From contig NC_067197.1 of assembly GCF_000699445.3 (NCBI RefSeq), positions 27,015,809 through 27,079,808 of the forward strand: DNA of 64,000 bases, in the 5' to 3' direction. The notes under the pieces were generated by a model. It worked only from the letters and a program-made list of their open reading frames with translations. It searched no databases and was not told where the DNA came from. This DNA comes from Schistosoma haematobium. Its lineage: Eukaryota; Platyhelminthes; Trematoda; Strigeidida; Schistosomatidae. This document shows positions 37,226 through 49,700 of the stretch, piece after piece. Position numbers and translations under genes: made by a program. Each line of letters begins with the position of its first letter. The stretch's first letter is position 1.

Positions 37226-37844
37226 TTGTCTACTAAAATCAGTCCAGGATACAACTGACAGAATTCATCATTTTCTCTAAGCGCTTCAACTAATATATTA
37301 TTTCTTCAAATCATTATTGGATTGACTTATTTGACTTCATAATTTGTCAAAGACAAGGGATATTGGAAGACGTTTCTGTGATGTATAAGTGAAAGTATGC
37401 TTTATATCAATTAATAATTACATGTACCATTACTCGTAAGTTTACTTTATTTGGGATTCGTAAAGAGGGGTAGTACAAAAAGTGATCAAGAATGGAGAAC
37501 CAAATACCACCAACCATCGAAATCGACCTCAATTGATCAGATCTGGATGTAAAGTTTACGTTATAAATCGTACCAGTACTACAGTCAATTTTGTGCCAAC
37601 TTTTAAATCCGTCGCATGTAAAATTATACTAATAATGCTTTGCTTATTGTAATTAGAGGTTATTATATCTCATATCCTCCATGATATTGTGAAAATCACA
37701 TGTCCTTTTGAATAGAATACCGTTTAACTCTTCTTATAATACCCTAAAGTAATCACTTCGTTAAATTATGTCGTCTTTTATATTATATCTCTATTCAGAA
37801 TGAATTATCCTAAAAATGTTTCATTATCTCAAATAAATCCTTTA

Positions 37845-38030
37845 TATCAGATGGGTTTTGTGGATATTAAAGTAATTTCAATGGTTAAGATCATGAGTCA
37901 GTTGAAGCTAGACCACCATGGGAAACTTGGAAGCATGAAGTGGCCGTCCAGTGCATCCAGGTTTTAAATGGTGGTCTAGCTTCAACTGACTCATTATCTT
38001 AACCACTGAAAATACTTTATAGTTTGTCCT
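37845..38030. repeat. Fold-back of hammerhead-SINE 3' ends
   Basis: Two arms of about 60 bases, each the 3' end of the hammerhead SINE (the block with CATGAGTCAGTTGAAGCTAG) in opposite orientation, separated by about 35 bases derived from the ribozyme end (GTGGCCGTCCAGTGC). The tRNA-like part and ribozyme core are gone. Confidence 0.8.
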
Positions 38031-38430
38031 CTTTAGATTAATCTATAACCATTTACATTATCTATGTTTGTCATCTACACACAATTCACCCAATTGTAAA
38101 AGCACAACTTTTTATAAATAAGCCAATAGGAAACAATACAAAACACAGATTGGTCAATCTGTTTATTTCCCTTGAAGGAAATATTCACTAAATCTATGTA
38201 TATTAGTTAAATGTATGTATCTATTTATAAAATATTGAATATGAAACGTTTGTTTAAATGTAGTTTCAGGTCACTATTGAAAATTGATTATTTTTTCTCC
38301 TCCTATATAAATAGTAAAGAAAAACTATTTTGATTAAATTTGAAAAATCAGTTCTGTAAAGTACCATTTAAACAAATTGTATTTCTTGCATTTATATTTA
38401 CATTTTAAAGAGAAAATAATAAACAGCAAA

Positions 38431-38775
38431 ATGAATTTATATTTTAGTTCAGTAGCTAGTCAACAACCAGGACATTCATCATTATCTAAAATGAATACAA
38501 ATACAAAACATACTAATAATCAAATGAATAATCCAACACATTCATGTAAACAACATGTAACATTGTCAAATGCTTTAGATTTATTTACTGGAAATAATAT
38601 AACAAGTGGAATTGGTAATAGAAATAGTTTTAGTATTGCTGGAAATAATCATATAAGAAAATTAGAAGAGACAACACCAGTTAATATTGTATTAAGACGT
38701 GCATCTAATGATTCACCATGGGGTTTTCGTGTTCAAGGTGGTAGTGATTATCACTTACAACTTACAATATGTAAA
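38431..38775 (+). CDS. PDZ gene exon 1 (residues 1-115)
   Basis: ATG in an AAA context, low-complexity N-terminus, first half of the PDZ, donor GTAAGT in phase 0. Without splicing the frame stops at 38793. Confidence 0.8.
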
Positions 38776-40661
38776 GTAAGTATTATAAAATGAAAAGTGT
38801 TACTGTACACCATATAAACAGTTTTTTAAATACACTATTAATTTAAACTATAAACTATCTATATCAGGTTGGATTCTGAGAAGATAAAACATTGTATTTT
38901 AATTACCTCATAATGACTTGAGGCGAGAAGTTTATTTTTTAGTTTATGTTTTGTACTCGGTTGTCGTTAATAATTTTGAAAGATATTTACAATGTTTATC
39001 TTAATAATCATATGGTAAACAGCCCCCGAGTGCCCTGGTACAGCCGAGAGTGGGGAAAGTTCTCTCTCCCTCTCGAAATGCTCTCACATCACCACAAGTA
39101 TATAGCCTCTACCAGGGAAGTCCTACTCACTACCTTCTCGTGGCAGGGGTGTTGTTTACGGAATTGAAAGGACGAAAGGCGAATGTCCAGTGCTTTAACC
39201 GGGTTGGTGGACACAGAGAGTCCACCTAGGGGAGTTGGAAAACCCTGATTCCAAACCAATGGTGCACATAAGCTCTAGTACCCTGAGGGAATAAATGTCG
39301 TATGAACCAATCGTTGGTCATCAGCTACCATGGGAATGCATCTCCTTACGATGCTCCTCTGCCTTGTGGATCAGACCTTTAGGTCGAAGGCTCCGGGTGT
39401 GGCCCCCTAAGAAAACCACCTACTTCGGTTTGGGCACCCGAGCAGTATCACAACCCTCACACATATCAAATGAGATTTGTGTGGCGTATATGTATTTGGT
39501 GCCTCCTTGTACCAATATCTGTGTTAAAATAAAATATGTAAAACAACTTTTATTGGAATGAATGTTCTGAGAACTAACTGTTATGTAACATTTCAATGAA
39601 ACAAACATTTAAGAATATGAAATTATTTGTAATATTATTTAATATATCATTCAATGGAAATCTAATTTGAACATTTATATTTGACTTTGAACAAATGCCT
39701 CATGTTTATTGATATTTATCAGTAAGCCGCATCTGAAAAGAACCGAAGGAAAGTCATCCTCCCTAATAGATTGCATAGCGCATTACCCAATAGTGTAGTC
39801 AAGGTTGTTAACGACGAGATTTGTCAATTTCTGCTGGGCCTTCAAAAGGTATGATTTTTAATTTATGGAGAAGAATGAGTTTGCCTCTTAATACATTTTC
39901 CCTAAGTATTATCAAAATACAGGTCTAAGTTAGTTGGTTTCGTCCAATCGTCTATGAATAATATGCAACAAAAGAAGTGCAAAGTTATATCCAGTCATTT
40001 GAAAATGTGACTATATCACAAAAATGATTGGTCAACTATGATTAACATTAAAAGCTAAACAATCATAAAATCAATACAACTTAGTGCAATATTAATGAAA
40101 TATTTGTATTACTGTAGGACTGGATTTAATTGATAATGTCATTTATGACGAAAATAAATCAATGTGCTGACCGACGTGAACTACAACATTTTCGTGTTCA
40201 TTAAAAGAGTTGTACCCAGCAATTTCGGTCGTATTTCCGTCTACTTAATAGCTAAATACTGCAAATTAGAGTTTGATTTCCTCTAAACATCTTATTTTAA
40301 GTATCATCGTTTACCGTATTTTTGTTTGCCATCTGGAATGTTCGGTTGCCTTACACTGAACATGTCTACATCAAACAGTTAGTAGTAACTTTATCCAAAA
40401 TTAATCGTTAAAAATAAGCCGAGAATGTATTGATGATTCATTTACCTTATTTTAGAAATTTCTTAGTAATATCCTCACACCCCATTTACAAGAATGTAGA
40501 TGTATTTCAGTAATCAATTTGGTCACCTAACGGACTAATGAATTTAAACCAAGTGACATTTATTGATTTTATAACTAGGTTTTCCTTCGATGTATTGATA
40601 TCAACGTATTGAAAAATATTCAGACTTATTAGCATTTCTTATGTTCCATACAAAACATCGG

Positions 40662-40745
<84 letters not shown>

Positions 40746-43700
40746 CAACAATCCATCTGTGTCGAGTTGACACCTTAGGTCTCTTACTTACTTAATTACG
40801 CCTGTTACCGCTCATGGGGGAGCATAGGCTACCCACCAGCATTCTTCATCCAACGCTGTCCTGTGGAATATTTTCTAGTTGTTTTCAACTGCTATCCGTC
40901 TTTTTCATGTCTGCTTCCAATTCCTGACGCTCCAAGTTAGGGTTTACCTCGTGATACAGTTCGATGAGTTCCGTAATGTATGTTCTATCCACTTTCAATA
41001 TGTTTACTTAACTGCCTTTTGAGCTGGAAGCTAGTTTGTTCCCTCCCACAGTAGGTAGTTACGGATGGTATCCGGCCAGTGGACATTGAGTATCTTGCGT
41101 AGACAATTGTTTATAAATGGTTGTACATTTTTGATGATGGTTGTAGTAGTTCTCCAAGTTTGAGCTCCTTACAGTAGAACTGTCTTAACGGTTGTACTGA
41201 AGATTCTGACTTTAATTTTGGCATGCAGACAGTTGTTTGAGTCTCAAATGTTCTTCAATTGTAGGAATGCTGTTCTTGCTTCGCCAATCCTCGCTTTTAC
41301 GTCTGCATCGGATACTCTATGTTCATCGATGATGGTGTTCGAGTACGTGAAACCTTCCATCTCTTGTAAAGTTTCTCCATCAAGTGTGACTGGGCTGCAG
41401 TTCTTGGTGTTTTATTTCAGGATCCTAGTTTTTCCCTTGTGTATGTTGAGGCCACCTGATGCACAGGCTGCTGCCACACTGTTTGTCTTAGCTGACATTT
41501 GTTTAAATCATTTGCGAAGTCTAAATCGTCTAGTTGCATCCAATCTGTCTATTGTAGTCCGTGCTTGCCCTCAGATGTGTAGGTCTTCTCAATCCAGTCA
41601 GCCACTAGAAGAGAAAGAAAGGGAGAAAGTTAGCAACCATGTCTGACACCGGTCCTCACTTGGGAAGTAACTGTCAGCTGTCCTCCATTCACGACTTTGC
41701 AGTGTAGTCCATCGTATGAAGTCCGGATGATGTTGATGATTTTTTTCAAGTGAACCACAATGTCGGAGAAGATTCCACAAAATTCTTCTATCCATGCTGT
41801 CGCATGCCTTCTCATGGTCAAAGAAACTGATGTATAGTTGCGGAATATGCTACCAATGTCGACAAATACAAGTAGTATGTAACACCAATCGGAAGCGGAA
41901 ATCTTAGCAGTAGAAGTCAAAGAAGATCAAATTGAAGAAAAAACAGGAACATAAATAGAGAGGAATTGTGACTTGGAAGAAGCGTACAGAATGTGAAGGA
42001 GAAATGATGAAATTTCGTAAAAGTATCTTACCAAGAGATTCCGTGATTTTGTGCTAATATTCATTTGGTTATTCCTACCTTTGTTTTCGTCCATTACGAA
42101 GTGATGAATCTCATTCAGTTGACTGCTCAATAATGGTTCACAGTGTCGCCATTTGGTCTGTGTACAACCGGCCTTACGGAATTCGGCCAGATGATCTCTA
42201 AGGTGAGCATCTGCTGAGTTTTTCATCTGGTTCAGTAGCACTCTGTTGAACACTTTCCCTGGTACTGATAGTAGTGTGATGCCTCTACGGTTCTCACACT
42301 TGCTGTGAACTGCCTTCTTTGATATCTCAATGAGGTATCCTTCTTTCCGACCTGCTGTCGCTTGTTCTTCTTCGCAAATCTTTCTGGACGTGGAGCTTGT
42401 TTACTATTGCTTCCATGTTTGACTTCAGTGCCACAGCTGGTATGTTGTCAGTTCCTGCTGCATTCCAACGCTTGGTTTGCCAGATGACCATCCTGATTTC
42501 TTCGATCTTTGTTGGAGTGACAGCTATAGGAAGGTCTATGTGTGTTGTGTCGATGTCCTTTGGATTCAATGGAGCTAGTCTGTTTAAGATTTCCTTAAAG
42601 TTTTCTGCCCATCTGTTCCACTGTTCTTGAATCTGTGATTGGCTTTCTTTCTTCGTCCTTGACCGGTCTCTCTTGTTTACTACATTTCCCTGCTAGTTTC
42701 TTCGTCGTGACATATAGCTGTTTCATATGTCCTTCTCTTGCAGCTTTTTACGCTGTCGTTGCTAGCTCTTCCACACATCTGCTTATCGGATTTAATGCTC
42801 CTCTTCACTTGCTTGTTTGCTTCTGTGTACTCAGCTTATGCTTGGACTTTCTCTGTTCGTATTCGGCTGTTGTTAATTGCTGTCTTCGTGTTCATCCTTT
42901 CTTGAATCTTGGTCAGGATTTCATAGAGACCCATACCCTATGATGATGCTTCTTGCGGTCCAGGACCTCTTGACACGTTGAAGTTAATGCTTCTTTGATC
43001 CCATTCCAGTTGCCCTCCATAGTAGTTTTTTCTTCATTGAGTAGATCTTGTAAGGTTTCTAACTTTTTCTTCAGAGTTATCTTGAATTGGTTGAGTTTTT
43101 CAGTATCTCAAAGAAAGGCTGTATTAAACCTCTGGGTACTCTAGTTCGAATGATGTTCACATCATAGTTTGTTGTAGTTCCTAATTGTTGAACCTTATGA
43201 TATTTTACACATTTTATGTTAAATTTTTCAAGTTTAATTTAATTATCATTAAATGAGACATTAAAGATATTAACCTCTCATTTAACCAACTATAATGGTA
43301 CTGACCATCTTATTAGAAAGTCACTCATAAATACGTAATGGATTAGAAGAATTTTCGGAATTTCTTCAGCTTTTTTCTTGTATTTAGTAGCTAAATTTTT
43401 CGAAACGTCGAATGTTTGTGGATTTTCAGTATTCCTGGTTTTCTATGGTTTCCTGACTAAGCCTAATTTGATTATGTGAATTATGAAACCAATTAGTTTC
43501 CACAATCCCTTTCCACTAATAATCAGTATGTTTATTCAATTACGTGGTTTTTGTTAGCGAGATATAAATTGGAGTAAAGCATGTTGCTTGCAGAACTATG
43601 TTGGGGTACGCTGATTAGCTATTTCTTAACCAATCAACAGTAGCGGGTACTTGGAGAAAACTCTAGGATCTTGTGCAAAAATTATAAATATACTCGTGTT

Positions 43701-46700
43701 TTTTATTGTGATCCCTACTTCTATCCATCTTTGTTATTTAGAATATAATCACGTTCCTGTTCAACCGTGTTCTGATTTGGGGACTTGTCGAGTGTAGCAG
43801 TGTTCAGTAATACTAAGCAATAAGGGTAGCTAGGTGGCAATATTAGAAATCATATCAATTTTTGTAGATCCACTTAATCTGAAGATACATTTAGTCATGA
43901 ACTAACACCAAATTATAGAAGACTGAAAGCCAGACCACTTTCGTCCGTGGCATCATATAGGATTAAACTCAAGGGTTTTTATGCCACTCATTGAGTAACA
44001 ATCCAGTATTCAATATTTGTATCTTCTATTCCTTTCAAGGTTCATAGTTAAATCAATAGAAAAATAACTAATAACTACTTCTATATTCCTTCAGAGAATA
44101 CAGTACCCAAAACTACCTAACATCTCAATAGTTCTTCTTTCTATTTAAGACTAGTTGATTCATAATAGTATTTGGTCAGATGTGATTAAATTCAAGTTAG
44201 TGTGATTCCAGTTGAAGACTATAGTGTTGACTGATAGGGATTTAAGTAGAACCTGAATAAAATTCAGGTTCCATCATAAAATTTGCAGTGTAGTGAACTC
44301 CAATCATCTTGATACAAACGAGTGACTGAGTTCCACTTTTCTTATAATCAACACACCTTTGTTACATTTTCATACAGTTTTATTTCAACAAAAAATTTAT
44401 TTTATGATCCCAACTTATCAGTAGCATAGCAAAAAAGAGAAATGATATGAACCATAAAACTTGTATTGTCTTTTTTAAAGAAGTAAATTTTACGTCATTT
44501 TTGAAAAGATTAGGTAATATATTATCATTGATTAAAATGTACTGAATTTGTATGTTTATAAATGAGACATCTAATCGCAATCACTGGCGAAGATTTGTGG
44601 TGATTGTTCAATTTACTAGTTTACATCATGAACTGATCTTAATTAGGTAAACAATGAGATACGAGAAGCATGCGACAGCCATTTGATTTGTGTTTGGGAA
44701 GCCCCGGTGGCTGTTAATCACCACTGACTGCTTTTGAGTGTTAATTCTCGGTATTGTAGTTAGAAACCTTGACCAGTGGCGTTCATCCATGTAAGTACTG
44801 AGTGGATTTATCTAACAGTGGAATTAGATGATGATTGTGTGATATGGTGAGCTAAATGAAGTTAAACTTATAAACCAATGACTTCTCTTTCAGTATTCCG
44901 AAAGTTAAGCGCTTGTCATGAAAGTTCAAGGTGCTGGGATTTACTCTCGGTAGGTTTGTGGATGCGCATTGCTGTGGAGTTCCATATATGTATAAAATAA
45001 CTGCCCAATACTTCCTGGTTTTTAATAGATACCTAACATCAAGTGTTGATGTAAATTTAATTCGAAGTTCGGAAAATTATTTTTATCAAACTTAAAATTT
45101 TCATTCATCCTGCGGTAATTATAATTCTAATAGAAATAAACATCTCAAAATGAATTACCAATATGATAAACTGGTTTTCATTAAAACTGTATGGAAAATT
45201 ATTCGAAAATAATGAATGACTAGATGTTCATCGAGTTTAAAATGGTTTCACAATTAAGATATAAGATTTATAATTGGTTGATCACTGGGTGGTGATCAAT
45301 GTCATGCGTGTCTAGTCCTTATTAGTGCAGATCGAATGCTATCGACCAAGTTGCAATGTGGCCACTAGTCTATATGACTCGAAAAAGCATGTACCATGTT
45401 GAGATAAGATGGTGATTGGAGGTAGTCAACAAGAAACCGTGGAGGCGGGTTTCGTGCTATTTAGCACTCGTCAGCAAGGTGTACCTGTAATCTTGAGGGA
45501 ACTGATGCTCCTTGACGGACTCGATCCCGTACCACCCAGCTTCACAGTCAGATGCTTTCGGTTGATAGCATTTTATCTACACTAAGAAGGGCCTGACACA
45601 TACATGACATTGATTACCACCCAGTGATCAACCAATCTTAAATACATATCAGTCCTACTGGAGGTCAGTCTTGGCCCGGATATCCCAGTGGTAAAGTCTC
45701 TGACGGTGAAGCTGGGTGACACTGGGTCGAATCCGTCAGGGAGCACCAGTTGCCTCAAGATTACAGGTACACCTTGGTGACGAGTGAAACCTGGGTCCAG
45801 AGTTTTCTGTTGACCATCTCCAACTACTATCTTAAGATATAAGATTATTAGATTCTAAATAATAAGTATACTTGAATGTTATGATGGAGAATTTCTCAGA
45901 ATAATATTTATGACATCCACTAAAAGAGAGAATTAAGTAACAGGTATATTAGAAATAATGGTAATGTTGCACAGGCTTGATAGTCTGTTAAGCTAATGTA
46001 GCAAAGAATGCATATTTTATTGACTATTAATCAATATGACATGTGTATTTTCAAAAGGTACTTAACAAGTCAATTGAAACAACATTTAATAGTCAATAAT
46101 AAGAGTAAACTACACAAACAAAACAAAATTTCGAAAAGTTTAAAAATATTTTTTAGTCTAATTTAATCATCTCTACACATTTTATCATCTATCAAGTTTA
46201 TATTCATCATATTAACTTACCCAGAGAAAAATTGAATATTGAACAAACCGAAAAATTCTCCTATTATCCTAATTTAACAATTCGAAATCAAATGTGATAG
46301 AATAGTAATGAAAATTCAGATTAGAAATAATTTAAAGAAAAAAACTTTTATATTGAAATTTTAAGTGGTATTATGGTATGTGCTACTGATGTCGACAGAT
46401 ATAAGTAGTATGTATCATCAGTCGAAAATGAAATGTCTGGAGGCAGAAGGTTAAGAATAATCAAAGAAGATAGAATGAGAACAGAGAATGATTCGTGTGT
46501 AAATAAAGCAACAACGAAGTCTAAGACATTTGATTGATATTTTCCAAATGAAGCATTTACTGTATAGTTCTCAGATTTTACTAAGACATTCTGTAATTCT
46601 GTATTGAAATACATTTGATTGTCCCTACTTGTGTTCTCGTTCACTACAGTATGATTGTCTATTTTATGATAGTTGTCTATATTTAAGTTAAACAAATTAC

Positions 46701-49700
46701 AGTATTATTTGTTACGGTATTCATTGAATAATAATGAGGACGACAAAAAATTGCAACAGAAGGATATCTAAATATTAATAGATACAATTAACGTTAATAT
46801 AAAATATTGCTGTTTTAAAATAAGAATAATTTTCACATCAACAACAGTTTATTTGTATTGGCTTAAAGACCATTGTTTTTTTCCTTTGTTTATTTAAACA
46901 CATAAACATTGTTACAAGGAAGCAACAAATATATATGTGCCACACAATACACTCGATTTGTATGAGGGACGAGGTACTGCCCGAGCGCCCAAACCGAAGC
47001 AGGTGGTTTTCTCAGAGAACCACACCCCGAGCCTTTGACCTAGAGGTCTAATCCTCAAGGTAATGGAGCAACGTTAGAAGATGTAGTCATATGGTATCCG
47101 GCGGCCAACAATAGGTTCATATACCATTTGTTCCCCCAGGATCCTGGAGCCCATATGCACCATTGGTTTGGAATCAGGGTTTTTCAACTCCTATAGGTGG
47201 ATCCTATATATCCATTAACCTGGTTGAAGCGACAGACATTCACTTTTCGTCTTCGCAGTTTCGCAAGCAACACCCCTGCCGCTAGGAGGCAGTGAGTAGG
47301 ACTTCCCTGACAGTGGTTGTACACGCGAGGTCACGTGGGTTCATTTCTAGAGAGAAACCTGACTCTCCCCACACTCTACCGTACCAGGGAATTCGGGAGC
47401 ATAAAGTGAAATTCCTTGAGTAAATAAAATAAACTTTAAGTACAGTCATTAACTAGTTTGTATCTTTCGGTTTTCCTAGGATCTTACTTCAAAATAAGCT
47501 GTTAAACTTCATACAGATTACTGTTATTTAAAATCACATTTAGTTCATGATCATTAAAATATAAAATAGTCATGTTCAGTGAAATACTATTTCCTATTAT
47601 ATGATTTAAATGTATAGGGATTGAAAAAAGTTGTGACATTTTATACATTATACCTTCATAGATTATAAATTACAAGTAGTTACTTTTTTACGTCGTAAAT
47701 CTTGTACTTAGTTTTAATATCTCCGGATCTAGTTCAAAAACTTTACGAAATTGATTAAGAAACTGTTGTTACTTATTTTAGATTTCCATTGGTAGTTGAA
47801 TAGCTTCCAACGTCATTGTAATATTTTATTATCGGTACAAAAACTATAACCAAATAGTTGGTTACAGATTCAAACATAGCTTCTCCCATTATGTTTCAAG
47901 GCAGCCAACTATTAATAAGCCTTATATAAAAATTGTTCATAATCTTTTACGTGATTAACAAATCCCATAAACAATAAACACTTTTTTCCCAGTATTCTAT
48001 TAATGCTTTTTTAAGCAGCCGTTATTATATATTTTACTCTTTAAACAACTAACAACCTAAGCTTCTTCAATGGTAAAACTTTGAACATTTCATTGTCTTG
48101 AAAATGATTTCATGTCTGCATGTCAGAAGTTCTAATAGTGGAACTTTTTTTTGATTAAATCTTGATCTTGTTTTCGAAGTAATAACTAACCTCATGATTG
48201 ATTCGTATACGTAATGTTATAATTAATTACTCGTATTTTTTAATATCTTTTTTGAAATTATAAGTAAATAAAAGAAGTGATTTATACAGTGGTAATTTTG
48301 CTCTTTATTTTATTACGTAATTATTCCATTACATCATACAATATCCTTGGACTGAACTTTACGTAATATTATTGCAATATATATAAGAAGTGACTAGTGG
48401 AGTTCAATCGAGTCTGTTGTGAGATGGTAAATCACTGATGACAATGGTGGATGTATCGCTCAGTTTAGTGGATTAGTTGAAGTTAGACATTAACACCGTT
48501 GGATGCCGGCTCAGTGGTCTAGTGATTAAGTGCTCGAGCACGAGACCAGTAGGCCCTAGGTTCGAATCCCGCGAGCGAGGTCGTGCATGCGCACTGCCAA
48601 GGAGTCACACGATAGGACGAGACGGCCGTCTAGTGCTTCCAGGTTTTCCACAGTGGTTTAGCTTTAATTGACTCATGATCCCAACAATTGAAATTACTAG
48701 AATCTCCACAAAACCCCTTCTGATATTAATATATTTATAAATGCTGATTAGACTAAAAATCATTTGTCCACTTCTTAAAAGACAAAAAAATAAATAGGAA
48801 TGGAACATTTCACGCATATCGAGTTTTTATTGTTCTTTAGTCAAAGTAGAGAATGAAACCAGCTGATAAAGTAAAAACTTTGTTTGATCTTTTGTGCATC
48901 TATCAGGACTTAAAAACTAATCACCGACCTGACATCACAGTGACGAGCTCATGTGAGAAACATAACATTCACTTTTCTTAAATTACATTATAAGAATCTA
49001 GACAGGATAAAATGTTGTGGTTCTTTTTCATATTACACTATTTCATTCAGTTTTACGCTACAAATGAACCATTAATCTGAACATGTTTCTTATAACTTCA
49101 ACTCTGTCTGAATAGAACGCAAGCCATAGCTACAAAACAAAGCAAAATCAAAAACATGTGGGATCAAAGAGTTTACTTGTTATCACAATTGATTGATCCC
49201 TGGGTGGGTGGTGATCAATGTCATGCGTGTCTAGTCCTTATTAGTGCAGATCGAATGCTATCGATCATGTTGCAATGTGGCCACCAGTCTAGGTGACTCG
49301 ACACTACAGGAGGTCAGTCGCGGCTAGGATAGCTCAGTGGTAACGTCTCCGTCTGTGAAGCTGGTGACACGAGATCGAATCCGCCAGGGAGCACTAGTTT
49401 CCTCAAGATTACAGGTACATCTTGCTGACGAGTGCTAAATAGCACGAAACCCGGGTCCAGGGTTTCCTGTCGACTACCTCTAACCACCATCTAATCTCAA
49501 TAGATTGCTTGTTAATTTGATTCAATGTTAATCAACGATTCAACATATTTCACACAGAGTTTCATGAACTTTTAACTGTTAATGAAAATATTTCTTATTA
49601 TCCAAAATTGCGCCACCGTCCACCATTGTCTTAAGTGAGTTACTATCTCACGACAGAACCGGTTGAGATTAATATACTGTTTTGAATGTGTCGGTTTACG

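Larger units (their letters stand above)
34181..38430. other. Intergenic, DTD1 to the PDZ gene
   Basis: Contains a degenerate reverse hammerhead remnant near 34440-34500, a possible LTR-like stretch (35372-35795), a degenerate hammerhead SINE (37085-37225) and a fold-back element (37845-38030). No gene recognised. Confidence 0.6.

Noticed and set aside
40662..40743. Trinucleotide array as a coding repeat
   Set aside because: It lies within an intron beside a LINE 3' end and has no surrounding open frame.
41218..41646. 142-residue plus-strand open frame
   Set aside because: It is the antisense shadow of the LINE reverse transcriptase, which reads on the minus strand.
42635..42943. 102-residue hydrophobic plus-strand open frame resembling a membrane protein
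   Set aside because: Antisense of the same LINE; the hydrophobicity follows from the reversed codons.
49330..49400. tRNA gene suggested by perfect A box and near-perfect B box
   Set aside because: No acceptor-stem pairing, and the sequence is embedded in a multi-copy SINE.
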